Positions 1-9,019 are shown, counted from the first letter of the stretch. The stretch: DNA of 59,597 bases from Selenomonadaceae bacterium (GCA_022773425.1 JALFBM010000016.1:1-59597), one strand, 5' to 3'. Notes: generated by a model not told the origin, from the sequence alone. Program-made: numbers and translations.

Positions 1-145
1 TCAGCACTAGTTCATCGGAATAGACCCTGTCAGAAAGTTGATTAATATTAATTTCAAATCGCTGAATAGTCGGTCCTTGGGCTTTGCGTTCCTCCGTCAC
101 CACCAGAGTTGCTGCGCCGTAAGTGACCTGATACTCTTTGAGCAA
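1..145 (-). CDS. Partial open frame of unknown function at the left edge
   Basis: A minus-strand frame stays open from an in-frame TAA at 155-157 down to the window edge. It reads roughly KEYQVTYGAATLVVTEER and onward for about 48 codons. The best start is TTG at 143-145, just behind an AAAGGGG stretch, but that spacing is short. It lies directly downstream of ndh with no visible terminator, so it may be co-transcribed with it. Its codons (for example AAT ATT AAT) are more AT-rich than those of its neighbours. I do not recognise the family, and it may not be a gene. Confidence 0.35.
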   Translation of the reverse strand, partial: MLKEYQVTYGAATLVVTEERKAQGPTIQRFEININQLSDRVYSDELVL

Positions 146-171
146 CAGCCCCTTTTACCGATGGTTTATCT

Positions 172-1452
172 TTATTCTTTGACCGTTTCCGGCTCCTCAC
201 AGTTCGTGATGATACGGCCGAGACGGGTGCCGGACAGGAAGTTCCACCACCATTTGATGGCGACGGTGAAGTTCGTATGCGTGCCGGCGAGACGGATCAA
301 ATGGATGAACATCCAGGCGCACCAGGCGAGGAAACCCGTCATCTCCGGGTTCATCTTCGTCTTGCCGACGACGGCCTTCGCGCGGCCGATGGTTGCCATG
401 CACCCGAGGTCCTTATAGTGGAACGTATCGAGGTCTGTCTGCCCGTGGATGAGTTTCATGATATTGTCGTGCGCGGTCTGCGCCTGCTGCATCGCAACCG
501 GTGCGACGGTCGGCAGCGGACGCTCGGTGCCGTGCTGGTAATGTGCGCAGTCGCCGATGGCGAAAACGTCGGTCTGGCCCTCGACCTGCAGCTTTTCATT
601 GACGATGATGCGTCCGCCGCGATCGACCTCGCCGCCGCATTCTGCGACAAACGGAACGGCCTTAACGCCGGCCGCCCAGATGACGGTCTTGGTCGCCATC
701 GTGCTGCCGTCCTTGAATTTGACGTCACGGCCATCGTAATCGACAACGCCCGTCGAGAGATGCACTTCAACGCCCTTTTTGCGCAACGTCTCAATGGTGT
801 ATTGGCGCAGATGATCGGAGAAGCCGCCCGGCAGGACGTTTGGCGTGGCCTCGATCAGGTGCACGCTGACCTCGTTGAAGTCCAGACGGTGGAAATCGCG
901 CTTCTGCACCTCGATGAGCTCCGAGATCGCGCCGGCCTCCTCGATGCCGGTCGGGCCGCCGCCGACGATCACAAACGTCAGCATGCGGCGGCGCTCTGCC
1001 TCGTCCTCGCATTTATCCGCCCGCTCAAACATATGCAATATATGGTTGCGGATATGCGTAGCCTCTGAGAGCGTCTTCATACCAAAGGAGTTCTTTTCGA
1101 CCGTCTTCATGCCGAAGAAGTTCGTTGTCGCGCCGGCCGCGAGCACGAGGTAGTCGTACGGCAGTTCGCCGTGGTTCGTCAGCAGAACCTTGCGGGCCGG
1201 GTCAGCGCCCTGCGCCTGAGCCATGTAAAATTCGACATTTGGATTCTTGCGGAAGAACGTGCGAATCGGATACGCAATCTCATCCTCGGACAGGATAGCC
1301 GTCGATACCTGATAGAGCAGCGGCTGGAACAAATGGAAGTTCCGGCGGTCGACCAGTGTAACCTCGACGTCCTCTTTCGCCAGAAGCTTCGCGAGTTTTA
1401 CACCGCCGAATCCAGCACCGACAATGACGATATGTTTCTTCTCTCCTGACAT
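172..1452 (-). CDS. ndh: Type II NADH dehydrogenase (NAD(P)/FAD-dependent oxidoreductase)
   Basis: This 426-residue flavoprotein matches the non-proton-pumping NDH-2 family, which passes electrons from NADH to membrane quinones. An N-terminal FAD-binding motif VGAGFGG lies at residues 11-17. A second dinucleotide motif, VIVGGGPTG, lies near 161-169 and should bind NADH. The late FAD contact FAIGDCA is near residue 300. The C-terminus carries a tryptophan-rich amphipathic stretch (about residues 370-405), the usual membrane anchor of the family. The start has a clear AGGAGG site. It has its own promoter and a long leader containing a Crp/Fnr-like palindrome. The family assignment is firm; the exact quinone is unknown. 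Confidence 0.93.
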   Translation of the reverse strand: MSGEKKHIVIVGAGFGGVKLAKLLAKEDVEVTLVDRRNFHLFQPLLYQVSTAILSEDEIAYPIRTFFRKNPNVEFYMAQAQGADPARKVLLTNHGELPYDYLVLAAGATTNFFGMKTVEKNSFGMKTLSEATHIRNHILHMFERADKCEDEAERRRMLTFVIVGGGPTGIEEAGAISELIEVQKRDFHRLDFNEVSVHLIEATPNVLPGGFSDHLRQYTIETLRKKGVEVHLSTGVVDYDGRDVKFKDGSTMATKTVIWAAGVKAVPFVAECGGEVDRGGRIIVNEKLQVEGQTDVFAIGDCAHYQHGTERPLPTVAPVAMQQAQTAHDNIMKLIHGQTDLDTFHYKDLGCMATIGRAKAVVGKTKMNPEMTGFLAWCAWMFIHLIRLAGTHTNFTVAIKWWWNFLSGTRLGRIITNCEEPETVKE

Positions 1453-1503
1453 GCTAACAGCCTCCTAAATACCCCTGCGCCAGTATCCCGTTTTTTTCGA
1501 TGG

Positions 1504-1523
1504 AACGTGAATTTTATCACATT
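1504..1523 (-). promoter_or_regulatory. Crp/Fnr-type palindrome over a possible second ndh promoter
   Basis: On the minus strand TGTGA-TAAAAT-TCACG (1506-1521) nearly matches the Crp/Fnr-family consensus of TGTGA, six bases, TCACA. Its spacer is also an extended -10 (TGATAAAAT), about 55 bases upstream of the ndh start, so a bound regulator would block that promoter. No good -35 is present. The window encodes a Crp/Fnr-type regulator at 37259-37918; linking the two is inference. Confidence 0.5.
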
Positions 1524-1653
1524 TCAAACGGAAATTCCCTGGGATTTCGTGCTTCTCTTCACTTATCACCGTCTTACATTCCTCTATGCCCGGTGAGTTC
1601 GTGGAAAAAATAACTTACTTGGCGATTCCAAACCCTATTGCTTTGTGTTTCTT

Positions 1654-1681
1654 ACTATACCACTTTTCTGACGATTTGCAA
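1654..1681 (-). promoter_or_regulatory. Sigma-70-type promoter upstream of ndh
   Basis: The minus strand shows TTGCAA (1676-1681), 16 bases, then TATAGT (1654-1659). Transcription would begin near 1647, leaving a leader of about 195 bases before ndh. The gene-free stretch 1453-1809 therefore holds the rpoN terminator, the inverted repeat at 1762-1782, this promoter and the Crp/Fnr-like box. I see no riboswitch in it. Confidence 0.6.
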
Positions 1682-1761
1682 CCTTTATTTACAATTTTTT
1701 CAAAAGTAATTGTTTAATCTCGCTTTCCTGTAAATTTTCAGTCTATTCTTTCTTTATATAT

Positions 1762-1782
1762 CGGTTTCGTTTTTCGAAACCG
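1762..1782. repeat. Perfect inverted repeat between rpoN and ndh
   Basis: CGGTTTCG (1762-1769) and CGAAACCG (1775-1782) flank five T residues. The repeat sits between the rpoN terminator and the ndh promoter. It could be an operator or a second weak hairpin terminator. No known consensus is recognised. Confidence 0.5.
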
Positions 1783-1786
1783 GACA

Positions 1787-1809
1787 AGAAAAAAGCCCCT
1801 CGGGGCTTT
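1787..1809 (-). terminator. Rho-independent terminator of rpoN
   Basis: A GCCCC/GGGGC stem (1795-1799 with 1802-1806), extended by A/T pairs, is followed on the minus strand by a T-rich run. It begins immediately after the rpoN stop codon. Confidence 0.8.
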
Positions 1810-3162
1810 TCAGAATCGTTTGCGTTTGCTCGACGATGGGTAGCCGAGCTGTTCGCGGTATTTCATGACGGTGCGGCGTGAAAGGGACATGCCCTGCGCC
1901 TTGAGCGCGTCGCAGATCTTCTGATCGGACAGTGGTTTTTTCTTGTCCTCGGCCTCAATGAGCGCGCGCATGGCGCTCTTAGCCTGGACGGCAGCAAAGC
2001 CCGCCCCGTCCGTGCCGCCGAGGCTCTCGGAAAAAAAGTCACGCATCCGCAGGACGGCGCGCGGCAACTGCACGTACTTCTTCGCAACGGCACGGCTGAC
2101 CGTCGACTCGTGTACGCCAAGAGCGTCCGCGACCTGCTGCATCGTCATCGGGCGCAGGAACGCGGGGCCCTTTTCGATGAAATCCCCTTGCCGCCGGATG
2201 ATTTCCTCCATGACGCGGCGGATGGTCGCCTTTCGCTGCTCGATGCATTGGATGAGCCAGAGTGCGGCCCGGATCCTGCCCGATACGTATTTCCTCGTGT
2301 CGGGGTCATACTGCTCCATCTCGCGGTAAAGCGGCGAGATGCACAGATGCGGCGTCTCACTCTCATTGAGGTGCACGACGTAGACGCCGTTCTGTTTCCG
2401 CACGAAGACATCGGGAATCACGTACGAGGTATCCCCGCCGCCGTAGGCGCTGCCTGGCTTCGGGTTCAGGCTGCGGACGACGTCTGCAGCGGCCTGCACC
2501 TCCTCGAGCGTCGCGTGCTCCGCCTTCGCGATGGCGGCGTAGTCGTGCGCTGCGAGCGCATCGAGGTAGTGCTCGATGATGCCTTTCGTGAGCCCGGCAA
2601 AGATCCCCTGCCGCTTTGCCTGCAGGGCGAGACACTCAGCAAGCGAGCGGGCGCCGACGCCGGCCGGCTCAAAGCCCTGCAGAAGGCGGAGCACCGCCGC
2701 GAGCTCTGCCTCCGTCATGTCGGCCGCGCGCGTCAGCTGTCCGAGCGGCGCCGTGAGATAGCCGCAATCGTCGATGCAGCCGATCAGCAGCACGGCAGCC
2801 GCCCTCTCGCGCGATCCGGGGAACGCAAACTCCGCCTGCTCGAGCAGCACCTCCTCCAGCGTGCGTCGCGCAGGGCTCGCGGGCTCGCGCCGGTACGGCG
2901 GCTCATCGTCCATCGGCTGCGACACCTTTTCCGGATCCCCGCCACCAGACAGATAGTCGGAAAGAGCGAAGACGCACTCGTCTCCGCTCTGTGTTTCCTC
3001 TGTGCGATTTTCTTCCGCTTCGAGCACTGGATTCTCAAGATATTCTTTTTCCACAACATCCTTGAGCTCCTGTGCAGAAAGCTGCAGGATCTGTATGGCC
3101 TGCTGGAGCTCCGGCGTCATCGTCAACTGCTGCGCCTGCTTCAGCGCGAGGGACTGTTCCAT
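1810..3162 (-). CDS. rpoN: RNA polymerase sigma-54 factor
   Basis: This 450-residue protein is sigma-54, which recognises -24/-12 promoters and needs an AAA+ activator to open them. The N-terminal glutamine-rich activator-interacting region begins MEQSLALKQAQQLTMTPELQ. A core-binding region and a helix-turn-helix (VADALGVHESTVSRAV, about residues 330-350) follow. The C-terminal RpoN box reads SRRTVMKYRE (about 428-437), close to the family consensus. The start at 3162 is chosen because AGGAGG lies just upstream and the family begins here; the open frame extends 104 codons further but is not conserved. It probably shares a transcript with the hexokinase and ABC-F genes upstream. A sigma-54 target promoter lies at 28209-28224. 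Confidence 0.95.
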   Translation of the reverse strand: MEQSLALKQAQQLTMTPELQQAIQILQLSAQELKDVVEKEYLENPVLEAEENRTEETQSGDECVFALSDYLSGGGDPEKVSQPMDDEPPYRREPASPARRTLEEVLLEQAEFAFPGSRERAAAVLLIGCIDDCGYLTAPLGQLTRAADMTEAELAAVLRLLQGFEPAGVGARSLAECLALQAKRQGIFAGLTKGIIEHYLDALAAHDYAAIAKAEHATLEEVQAAADVVRSLNPKPGSAYGGGDTSYVIPDVFVRKQNGVYVVHLNESETPHLCISPLYREMEQYDPDTRKYVSGRIRAALWLIQCIEQRKATIRRVMEEIIRRQGDFIEKGPAFLRPMTMQQVADALGVHESTVSRAVAKKYVQLPRAVLRMRDFFSESLGGTDGAGFAAVQAKSAMRALIEAEDKKKPLSDQKICDALKAQGMSLSRRTVMKYREQLGYPSSSKRKRF

Positions 3163-3241
3163 GGCTCCGCCTCCTGACCATCCAAATCCTATGCTGTCCG
3201 AAATGCCCGACCCCGACATTGCCAGGCCGGAAAACTTCGGA

Positions 3242-4522
3242 TTACGCCTTCGACATGCACGCGGCGATCGCTGCGCCGAGGCCGCTGCCGCCGTTTTCCA
3301 GTATCGTGTCCACCGGCTCCGCGCGGCCTGCGAGCAGCGTGTGGAGGGCGCGCTCGAGCTCATCCTTCGCGAGCGGCATTTTCTCGTAGACCGAGCCGTC
3401 GACCGCAATATGCTGTTTGGTGACCGGCATCTCCGTATCGAGCTGGCGGACCGTACCGGCAAACGTCGCGGCAATCAGGCGTGCCGAGCGGCGGATGATC
3501 GCGCCGACGAGACGGCGCACGAGCGCGCAGTCGGCAGCGTCGAGCGCGCGGCCGGTCTTATCCGCGATAATCGCCGCGACATCGTGCAGGTCCTCGCTCT
3601 CATCGAGATAGATGTTGCTCATGTCGATGCTCGTAAAACCGTATTTCCTGCCCTTTTCGCCGAGCAGATCCGCGAGCATCAGGCCGAACAGTTCCCCCAT
3701 ATAGCGGCCGGACGTCATTTTTTCCAGGCGCTGCAAACCTGGCTTCTCGCTGCTTTTGTCAAGTGCCTCGTCGTAAGCGTTCGGTGTCAGACGGTTAAAA
3801 CCGCCGGACTCCATGTTCAGGACCATCGGATGGCCGCCGAACTGCTCGAGATAGCAGGTGTTCTGCCCCGTCGCGTAGATGGAGCCGATATACGTATCCG
3901 GCTGCTTATAGGCGGCCGCGAGCAGGACGGCGACCGTATCGTTGATGACTGCGACCGGCTCAACGTTGTGAATGCCGAGGCGGTGCAGGGCCTCGAGCAG
4001 CAGATCGTTGACGACCTCGCCCTCGACGCCCGCGGTCGCGAACTCCTTCGTCCAGCACAGCAGGCGCGCGTTGCCGAGATTCGTCTGTGTGGACGGGAAC
4101 GAGAACGTATGGCCGAGCAGGAATTTCGTCTGATGATCGCCCTCCACGGCCTCGTCCACGAGTTCTGCAATGAAGTCGAACATCTGTTCCGCCTTCGAGC
4201 CGGCGCCGATGTAGTCATAGACGCCCTCGACGCGCAGTGGTTTTGCGACCTTCTTCAACACGTCAAACGCGCCGCCGCCATTCAGGCGGATGCGCAGGAC
4301 GCGCACGTTCGTACCGCCGAAATCAAGGGCCAGATACTCACCGGTCTCCTTGCCCGTCGGCAGCGCGACATACGATTTCAGCATGGAAAGCGAAGACTTC
4401 TCCACATCCTCGAGGCCGGTCTGCAGATCCTGCTGGAAGTTCTGTGCGACCTGCTCTACGGCTGCGTCATCGAGCGTCAGCGCCTCAATCATCTGGTTGA
4501 ACAAATTCTTGTCAAATGCCAT
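3242..4522 (-). CDS. Eukaryotic-type hexokinase
   Basis: This 426-residue kinase phosphorylates hexoses with ATP. It belongs to the hexokinase family common in eukaryotes and rare in bacteria, not to the ROK or Glk glucokinases. The phosphate-1 motif DFGGTN lies near residues 67-72. The glucose-binding block contains FSFPSTQ and WTKEF, followed by GVEGEVV. The catalytic INDTVA and adenosine-side YATGQNTCYLE motifs follow, so the active-site set is complete. Length matches a single-domain hexokinase of about 430-480 residues. An AGGAGA site precedes the ATG. The gene is 20 bases behind the ABC-F gene and 79 bases ahead of rpoN, which suggests one operon. Confidence 0.9.
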   Translation of the reverse strand: MAFDKNLFNQMIEALTLDDAAVEQVAQNFQQDLQTGLEDVEKSSLSMLKSYVALPTGKETGEYLALDFGGTNVRVLRIRLNGGGAFDVLKKVAKPLRVEGVYDYIGAGSKAEQMFDFIAELVDEAVEGDHQTKFLLGHTFSFPSTQTNLGNARLLCWTKEFATAGVEGEVVNDLLLEALHRLGIHNVEPVAVINDTVAVLLAAAYKQPDTYIGSIYATGQNTCYLEQFGGHPMVLNMESGGFNRLTPNAYDEALDKSSEKPGLQRLEKMTSGRYMGELFGLMLADLLGEKGRKYGFTSIDMSNIYLDESEDLHDVAAIIADKTGRALDAADCALVRRLVGAIIRRSARLIAATFAGTVRQLDTEMPVTKQHIAVDGSVYEKMPLAKDELERALHTLLAGRAEPVDTILENGGSGLGAAIAACMSKA

Positions 4523-4542
4523 GATTCCCGTCTCCTATGTTT

Positions 4543-6462
4543 TTACTGATTTTCCTCGGCGATCTCCTCGAGGTACGCCCATCGTTCCATGAGCGCGTCG
4601 AGCTTCTCGCTGAGTCTGGCTTCTTCTTTGCTGAGCTCGCTGAGCTTGCCATAGTCCGCCGCGTTCTGCTCCATCTGCAGCCGCGTGACCTTCAGCTCGC
4701 CCTCCGTGCTCGCAATAACCCCCTCGATTTCCGCGTACTCCTTCTGCTCCTTGAAGGTGAACCGGCGCGGGCCCGTTTTCTCTGTCTTTTGGGCCTTCGC
4801 CGCCGGTTTCTCGCGTTTTTCCTCCGCAGGCTTCGCCGGTTCCCCAGCCGCCTCCGCCTGCGCGCTCTCCTCTGCCTCCTTTTGCTTGTAGTAGCTGTAT
4901 CCGCCTGCGTAGAGGCGGAGAACGCCGCCCGGCTCATAGACAAAGACCCTGTCCGCCAGCCGGTCGACGAAGAAACGATCGTGCGAAACGAAAAGAATCG
5001 CACCATCGAAATCATCGATGAATGCCTCGAGCACCGACATCGTCTCGAGATCGAGATCGTTGGTCGGCTCGTCGAGCAGCAGCACGTTCGGCGCGCTCAT
5101 CAGGATGCGCAGCAGGAAAAGCCGCCGCTTTTCGCCGCCCGAAAGCCGCGCGATCGGCGTCCACTGCATCTCCCCCGTGAACAAAAACCGCTCCATGAGC
5201 TGCGACGCGGAAATCTCCGAGCCGTCCGCAAGGCGGATGCGCCGCCCCGCCTCCTCGATGTACTCGATGGCGCGCAGCCGCTCATCCATTTCGACCGCGC
5301 GCTGCGTGAAATAGCCGATCTTGACCGTCTGGCCGATCTTGACCGTCCCGGAGGTCGGTGCGAGACGCCCGGCGATCAGATCGAGCAGCGTCGATTTACC
5401 GGCGCCGTTGCGTCCGAGGACGGCGACGCGGTCGTGGCGCAGCACCGTATAGGTGAAGTCCTCGACGATGGTCCGTCCGCCCGCCTCGTAATGCACATGG
5501 TCAAGCTCGATGACGGTCTTGCCGAGCCGGCTGCCCGCCAGCCCGATCTCGACCTTGCTGCGGTCGAGGTCTGGCTTTTCGGCCTTGACCTTTTCATAGC
5601 GCTCGATGCGCGCTTTCTGCTTCGTTGAGCGGGCCTGCGCGCCGCGGCGCATCCACTTGAGCTCGTTGCGCAGGAAGTTCTGCCTTTTCTGCTCGCTGGC
5701 CTCCTCGCGCTCGATGCGCGCGTTCTTCTGCTCGAGGAACGACGAGTAATTGCCCGTATAGGTGTAGGCCTCGCCCTTGTCGAGCTCGAGGATGCGCGTT
5801 GCAACGCGGTCGAGAAAGTAGCGGTCATGCGTGACCATCAGCAAGGCGCCCTTGCGGCCGTGCAGATACGTTTCGAGCCAGGCGATGGTCTCGGTATCGA
5901 GATGGTTCGTCGGCTCGTCGAGCAGCAGCAAATCCGACGGCTGTACGAGCGCTGCCGCAAGCGCGAGGCGCTTTTGCTGACCGCCCGACAGCGTGCCGGC
6001 CTTCACCGTGACATCGCCGATGCCGAGCTTTTGAAGAATGGTCTTCGCCTCGCCCTCCATCGACCAGCCGTCCAGCGCGTCGATGGTCTCGGACGCCCTC
6101 GCGAGCACGGCAGAGGCTTTCTCATCCGCCGGGTGCAGTTCGACCTCGTGCAGAGCGAGTTCATAGTCGCGCAGTGCATGCATGAGCGGCGACGTGCCGC
6201 GGAACACCTCCATCAGGATCGTGTTCTCCGGCTCAAAGACCTTGTCCTGCGCGAGATAGCTGATGCGCAGGCCCTTCTGCCGCACGACGCTGCCCGCATC
6301 GACCGGCACGAGGCCCGCGACCGCCTTCAGAAACGTCGATTTGCCGGTCCCATTGATGCCGACGATACCGACCTTATCCCCTTCGCTGACGCTGAGATCC
6401 ACATTCTCGAACAAGAGCTTCTCGCCATAGGTCTTTTTGAAATGTTCTATCGTGATGATCAT
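4543..6462 (-). CDS. ABC-F family ATP-binding protein
   Basis: This 639-residue soluble protein has two ABC ATPase domains and no membrane domain, the ABC-F layout. Family members act at the ribosome as translation factors or in antibiotic protection. The first domain has Walker A GINGTGKS, signature LSGGQQKR and Walker B LLLLDEPTNHLD. The second has Walker A GRNGAGKS, signature LSGGEKRR and a second Walker B. Between them is the charged interdomain linker (about residues 235-300). The C-terminus, rich in lysine, glutamate and alanine, ends in a predicted coiled coil, as in Uup/YdiF-type members. Which subgroup it belongs to cannot be settled here. It is likely the first gene of the operon with hexokinase and rpoN. 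Confidence 0.9.
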   Translation of the reverse strand: MIITIEHFKKTYGEKLLFENVDLSVSEGDKVGIVGINGTGKSTFLKAVAGLVPVDAGSVVRQKGLRISYLAQDKVFEPENTILMEVFRGTSPLMHALRDYELALHEVELHPADEKASAVLARASETIDALDGWSMEGEAKTILQKLGIGDVTVKAGTLSGGQQKRLALAAALVQPSDLLLLDEPTNHLDTETIAWLETYLHGRKGALLMVTHDRYFLDRVATRILELDKGEAYTYTGNYSSFLEQKNARIEREEASEQKRQNFLRNELKWMRRGAQARSTKQKARIERYEKVKAEKPDLDRSKVEIGLAGSRLGKTVIELDHVHYEAGGRTIVEDFTYTVLRHDRVAVLGRNGAGKSTLLDLIAGRLAPTSGTVKIGQTVKIGYFTQRAVEMDERLRAIEYIEEAGRRIRLADGSEISASQLMERFLFTGEMQWTPIARLSGGEKRRLFLLRILMSAPNVLLLDEPTNDLDLETMSVLEAFIDDFDGAILFVSHDRFFVDRLADRVFVYEPGGVLRLYAGGYSYYKQKEAEESAQAEAAGEPAKPAEEKREKPAAKAQKTEKTGPRRFTFKEQKEYAEIEGVIASTEGELKVTRLQMEQNAADYGKLSELSKEEARLSEKLDALMERWAYLEEIAEENQ

Positions 6463-6500
6463 GAATGCGCAATACTTCCTATTTTGATTTCTTCTCGTTT

Positions 6501-6529
6501 ATTATAACGTTTCCAAAAGAAAAAAACCA
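6501..6529 (-). promoter_or_regulatory. Possible promoter of the ABC-F/hexokinase/rpoN operon
   Basis: A perfect TATAAT -10 (6501-6506, minus strand) lies 38 bases upstream of the ABC-F start. The -35 position 17 bases further up (TGGTTT) is a poor match, so this is only a candidate. Confidence 0.4.
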
Positions 6530-6581
6530 GTCCTTATCGCGAATTCCCTTCCAACCCCCGCAGCCGGATGGCGCCGCCGAA

Positions 6582-7790
6582 TCACCAGAACTGGCGCAGC
6601 TGCACGCCAAGCAACCGCTCGCTGGCGTGTACGAACGGACGGAGACCGAGCACGGAGACATTCTCATCGCGGTTCTTGATGTCGTAGTACATGACCTGCA
6701 GGAGCAGGCCGCGCCCGGCAACGAGATCCAGCCGTGTGCCGATGCCGCGAAATCCGTCGCGACCGAACACGGTCACATCGGGGTCGATCGTCGGGTAGAT
6801 ATAGGTCACGCGCGGCATCTGATAGTACGAGACCCAAAGTCCGTAGTCGCCGATCTTCAGCAAGTCGAGCGGCTGTTGCCGCAGGCGCAGCGTCGCGACA
6901 TAGCCTGTGCGCGTATCGCCCCAGGACGGGAAATAGCCGACGCGCTTCGCCGCGCCGTGTCCGTAGAGCCCCTCGAGCTCGAGGCTCACATGCGGGGTGA
7001 AATGGTACGCGGCGTAGAGCTCGCCGATATGCTGCGTATCGAGCGTCTTCTGCCAGGTCTCAGCCGTTGAAAAATCGGTAAGTACCGGCATGGCGACGGG
7101 GTCGTCATCCCGATGGAACCCGTAGTAGAGCAGCGCGCCCTCCCACGGCCCGCTTTTGCGGTCATAGGAGAGCACGACGCCGTTCTTGCGCTCTTTGTTG
7201 ACGCGGGACGCATAACCGACCGTGCGGCCTGCGAACAGGTCGACACGGCCCTCGCGCGAGGCGTCGCCAAAGCCATAGCGCACGCCCTCGACGATCAGGT
7301 CGACGACATTGCCCTCGATGGGCCAGAGGTTGTCGCGCCCGACGATGAGCCGCGTGCCATGGCTCGTCTCATGGGTCACGTACAGCCGGTCAAGATACAG
7401 ATGGTTGTCCTCGCGGTGGTCGTTTGCACCGACGTGGCGGTCATAGCGGTTGTCCTCCAGCATGCCCGTCAGCTTCCACGCGGGGCTGAGCGCCAAGGAC
7501 GGATAGAGCTGCCAGCGTCGGTTCGCGGTATACGCATTTGCCTTCCTGTTCACGCCGGGCAGGCGAACCCGCGCGTCCGCGTAGAATACGCGGACATTGC
7601 CATGAAGGGAAAACGCGGGATAATGCGCAGCCTTCGCTGGCTGCACAGGATCCGCCTGCTCGCCCGCGAGCGTCTTTATCCGCGGGTTTACCGGCGGCGC
7701 CAACTCCGCCGCGAGCGCCGACGCCGGCAGACCGAGCAGCAGCAGGGCGGCACCCGCCGCAAACCATTGTTTCCCTTTTTTCTCGTCCAT
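6582..7790 (-). CDS. Putative outer-membrane beta-barrel (porin-like) protein
   Basis: The 402-residue product starts with a lysine-rich tip and a hydrophobic signal peptide, with likely cleavage after ALAAE near residue 29. The mature part is rich in alternating polar and aromatic residues typical of beta-strands (for example FSLHGNVRVFYADARVRL). It ends in LRQFW; a C-terminal aromatic residue is the usual signal for barrel insertion. This supports an organism with an outer membrane. No SLH domain is present, unlike the main Negativicutes porins. Substrate is unknown. An AAAGGGG site precedes the ATG. It could be a channel or another barrel-type protein. Confidence 0.75.
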   Translation of the reverse strand: MDEKKGKQWFAAGAALLLLGLPASALAAELAPPVNPRIKTLAGEQADPVQPAKAAHYPAFSLHGNVRVFYADARVRLPGVNRKANAYTANRRWQLYPSLALSPAWKLTGMLEDNRYDRHVGANDHREDNHLYLDRLYVTHETSHGTRLIVGRDNLWPIEGNVVDLIVEGVRYGFGDASREGRVDLFAGRTVGYASRVNKERKNGVVLSYDRKSGPWEGALLYYGFHRDDDPVAMPVLTDFSTAETWQKTLDTQHIGELYAAYHFTPHVSLELEGLYGHGAAKRVGYFPSWGDTRTGYVATLRLRQQPLDLLKIGDYGLWVSYYQMPRVTYIYPTIDPDVTVFGRDGFRGIGTRLDLVAGRGLLLQVMYYDIKNRDENVSVLGLRPFVHASERLLGVQLRQFW

Positions 7791-7876
7791 GATGTTGCCC
7801 CTTTCTATACTTTCCCCTTTTCGTTTCGACGTACTTTGCAGAGAGGGGTTCTTCTCTCGTTTCTTATTGTTTATGT

Positions 7877-9019
7877 TCAGCGCGCGCGTTTTTTCTCATA
7901 GAGCATGCGGTCGGCGCGGTCGAAAATCTCGTCGACATCCTCTCCTGAGTGCTCCGCGATCGTGCAGCCGACACTGACGGAAAGCGGCAGATGCACGTAG
8001 CGCTTCTCCATCAGACTCTCGATGTCGAGATTAAGGCGCTGCTCGAAATCCTCCGGCGCGTGGATGCGGTCCACGCGCACGACCGCCGTGAACTCGTCGC
8101 CGCCGAAGCGCCCGACGAAGCCGCCGTATTTCTCCACGGCGCGGCGCAGGGCATCCGCGACGATCAAGATGGCGAGATCGCCGGTCAGATGGCCGAACAC
8201 GTCGTTGACATGCTTGAAATAATTGATGTCGATCATGAACAGGTAAAATGGCACGCGCGACGCCGAGGCCGACATCTGCTCGATGTAGCGCTGCGCGCAG
8301 AGTTTGTTGTTAAGTCCGGTCATGGCGTCCGTGTTGATGCGCTGGTTCTGCAGGCGGATGAACGTGTAGAACACGCTGACGACCATCGCCGCCGTCGTAT
8401 AAGGCAGGATGGGCGAGTAGACCTGCATGATGCCGCCCGCAACCGGCAGCAGCGAGTACAGGAACAGCTTGCGGAACAGGTCGCGCTCGACGACTGAGCC
8501 ATGCCGGTAGCCGTCAAAGCAGATCCAGACGGAAACAAAATAGTAGAAATAGCAGGCCGCCACCTGTACGAAGTACAACCTGCCGCGATGGTAGCCGGTA
8601 TGCGCATCAATCGAAAAGATGCAGCCGTTCCAGGCGCTCAGCACGATGCACGTGAGATCCGCGAGCAGGGGCAGCAGGATGATGAGGTACATCTTCCGTC
8701 GCGCGAAAAAACCGCGGCTGCTCTGCGCGTCGATAAACAGGAACCAGAAATAGCAGACAAACAGCGTCGCGGCGAGATTCAGGCCGGCCATGAGCCAGCT
8801 AAGCCACGCAGGATAAGGGATCAAATGGGCAGGACCAAGCGTGCTGACGCTGGCTGCGATGGCCTCAAGGATGCACGAAAGGATGAGTCCGTACAGGACG
8901 CGGATGGTGCGCCGCCCGCCAAGATTCCCGTTCACCTGCGTGAGCATGGCCAAAAAAAGCACGATACAGAGTACACAGAATCCCGCGTAGGCGAAGTAAT
9001 AGCTGAACGTAAAATCCAA
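7877..9019 (-). CDS. Membrane GGDEF-domain protein (putative diguanylate cyclase)
   Basis: The N-terminal half carries about six hydrophobic membrane segments. The C-terminal half is a GGDEF domain with an intact FGGDEFTAVV active site, so it should make c-di-GMP from two GTP. There is no RxxD product-inhibition site before the motif (K and G occupy those positions). The start is placed at TTG 9019: AGGAGG sits inside the longer frame that begins at ATG 9043, and its spacing to TTG is ideal. The resulting protein has about 380 residues. It follows the CorC-like gene by about 40 bases and may be co-transcribed. The signal sensed is unknown. Confidence 0.88.
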   Translation of the reverse strand: MDFTFSYYFAYAGFCVLCIVLFLAMLTQVNGNLGGRRTIRVLYGLILSCILEAIAASVSTLGPAHLIPYPAWLSWLMAGLNLAATLFVCYFWFLFIDAQSSRGFFARRKMYLIILLPLLADLTCIVLSAWNGCIFSIDAHTGYHRGRLYFVQVAACYFYYFVSVWICFDGYRHGSVVERDLFRKLFLYSLLPVAGGIMQVYSPILPYTTAAMVVSVFYTFIRLQNQRINTDAMTGLNNKLCAQRYIEQMSASASRVPFYLFMIDINYFKHVNDVFGHLTGDLAILIVADALRRAVEKYGGFVGRFGGDEFTAVVRVDRIHAPEDFEQRLNLDIESLMEKRYVHLPLSVSVGCTIAEHSGEDVDEIFDRADRMLYEKKRAR

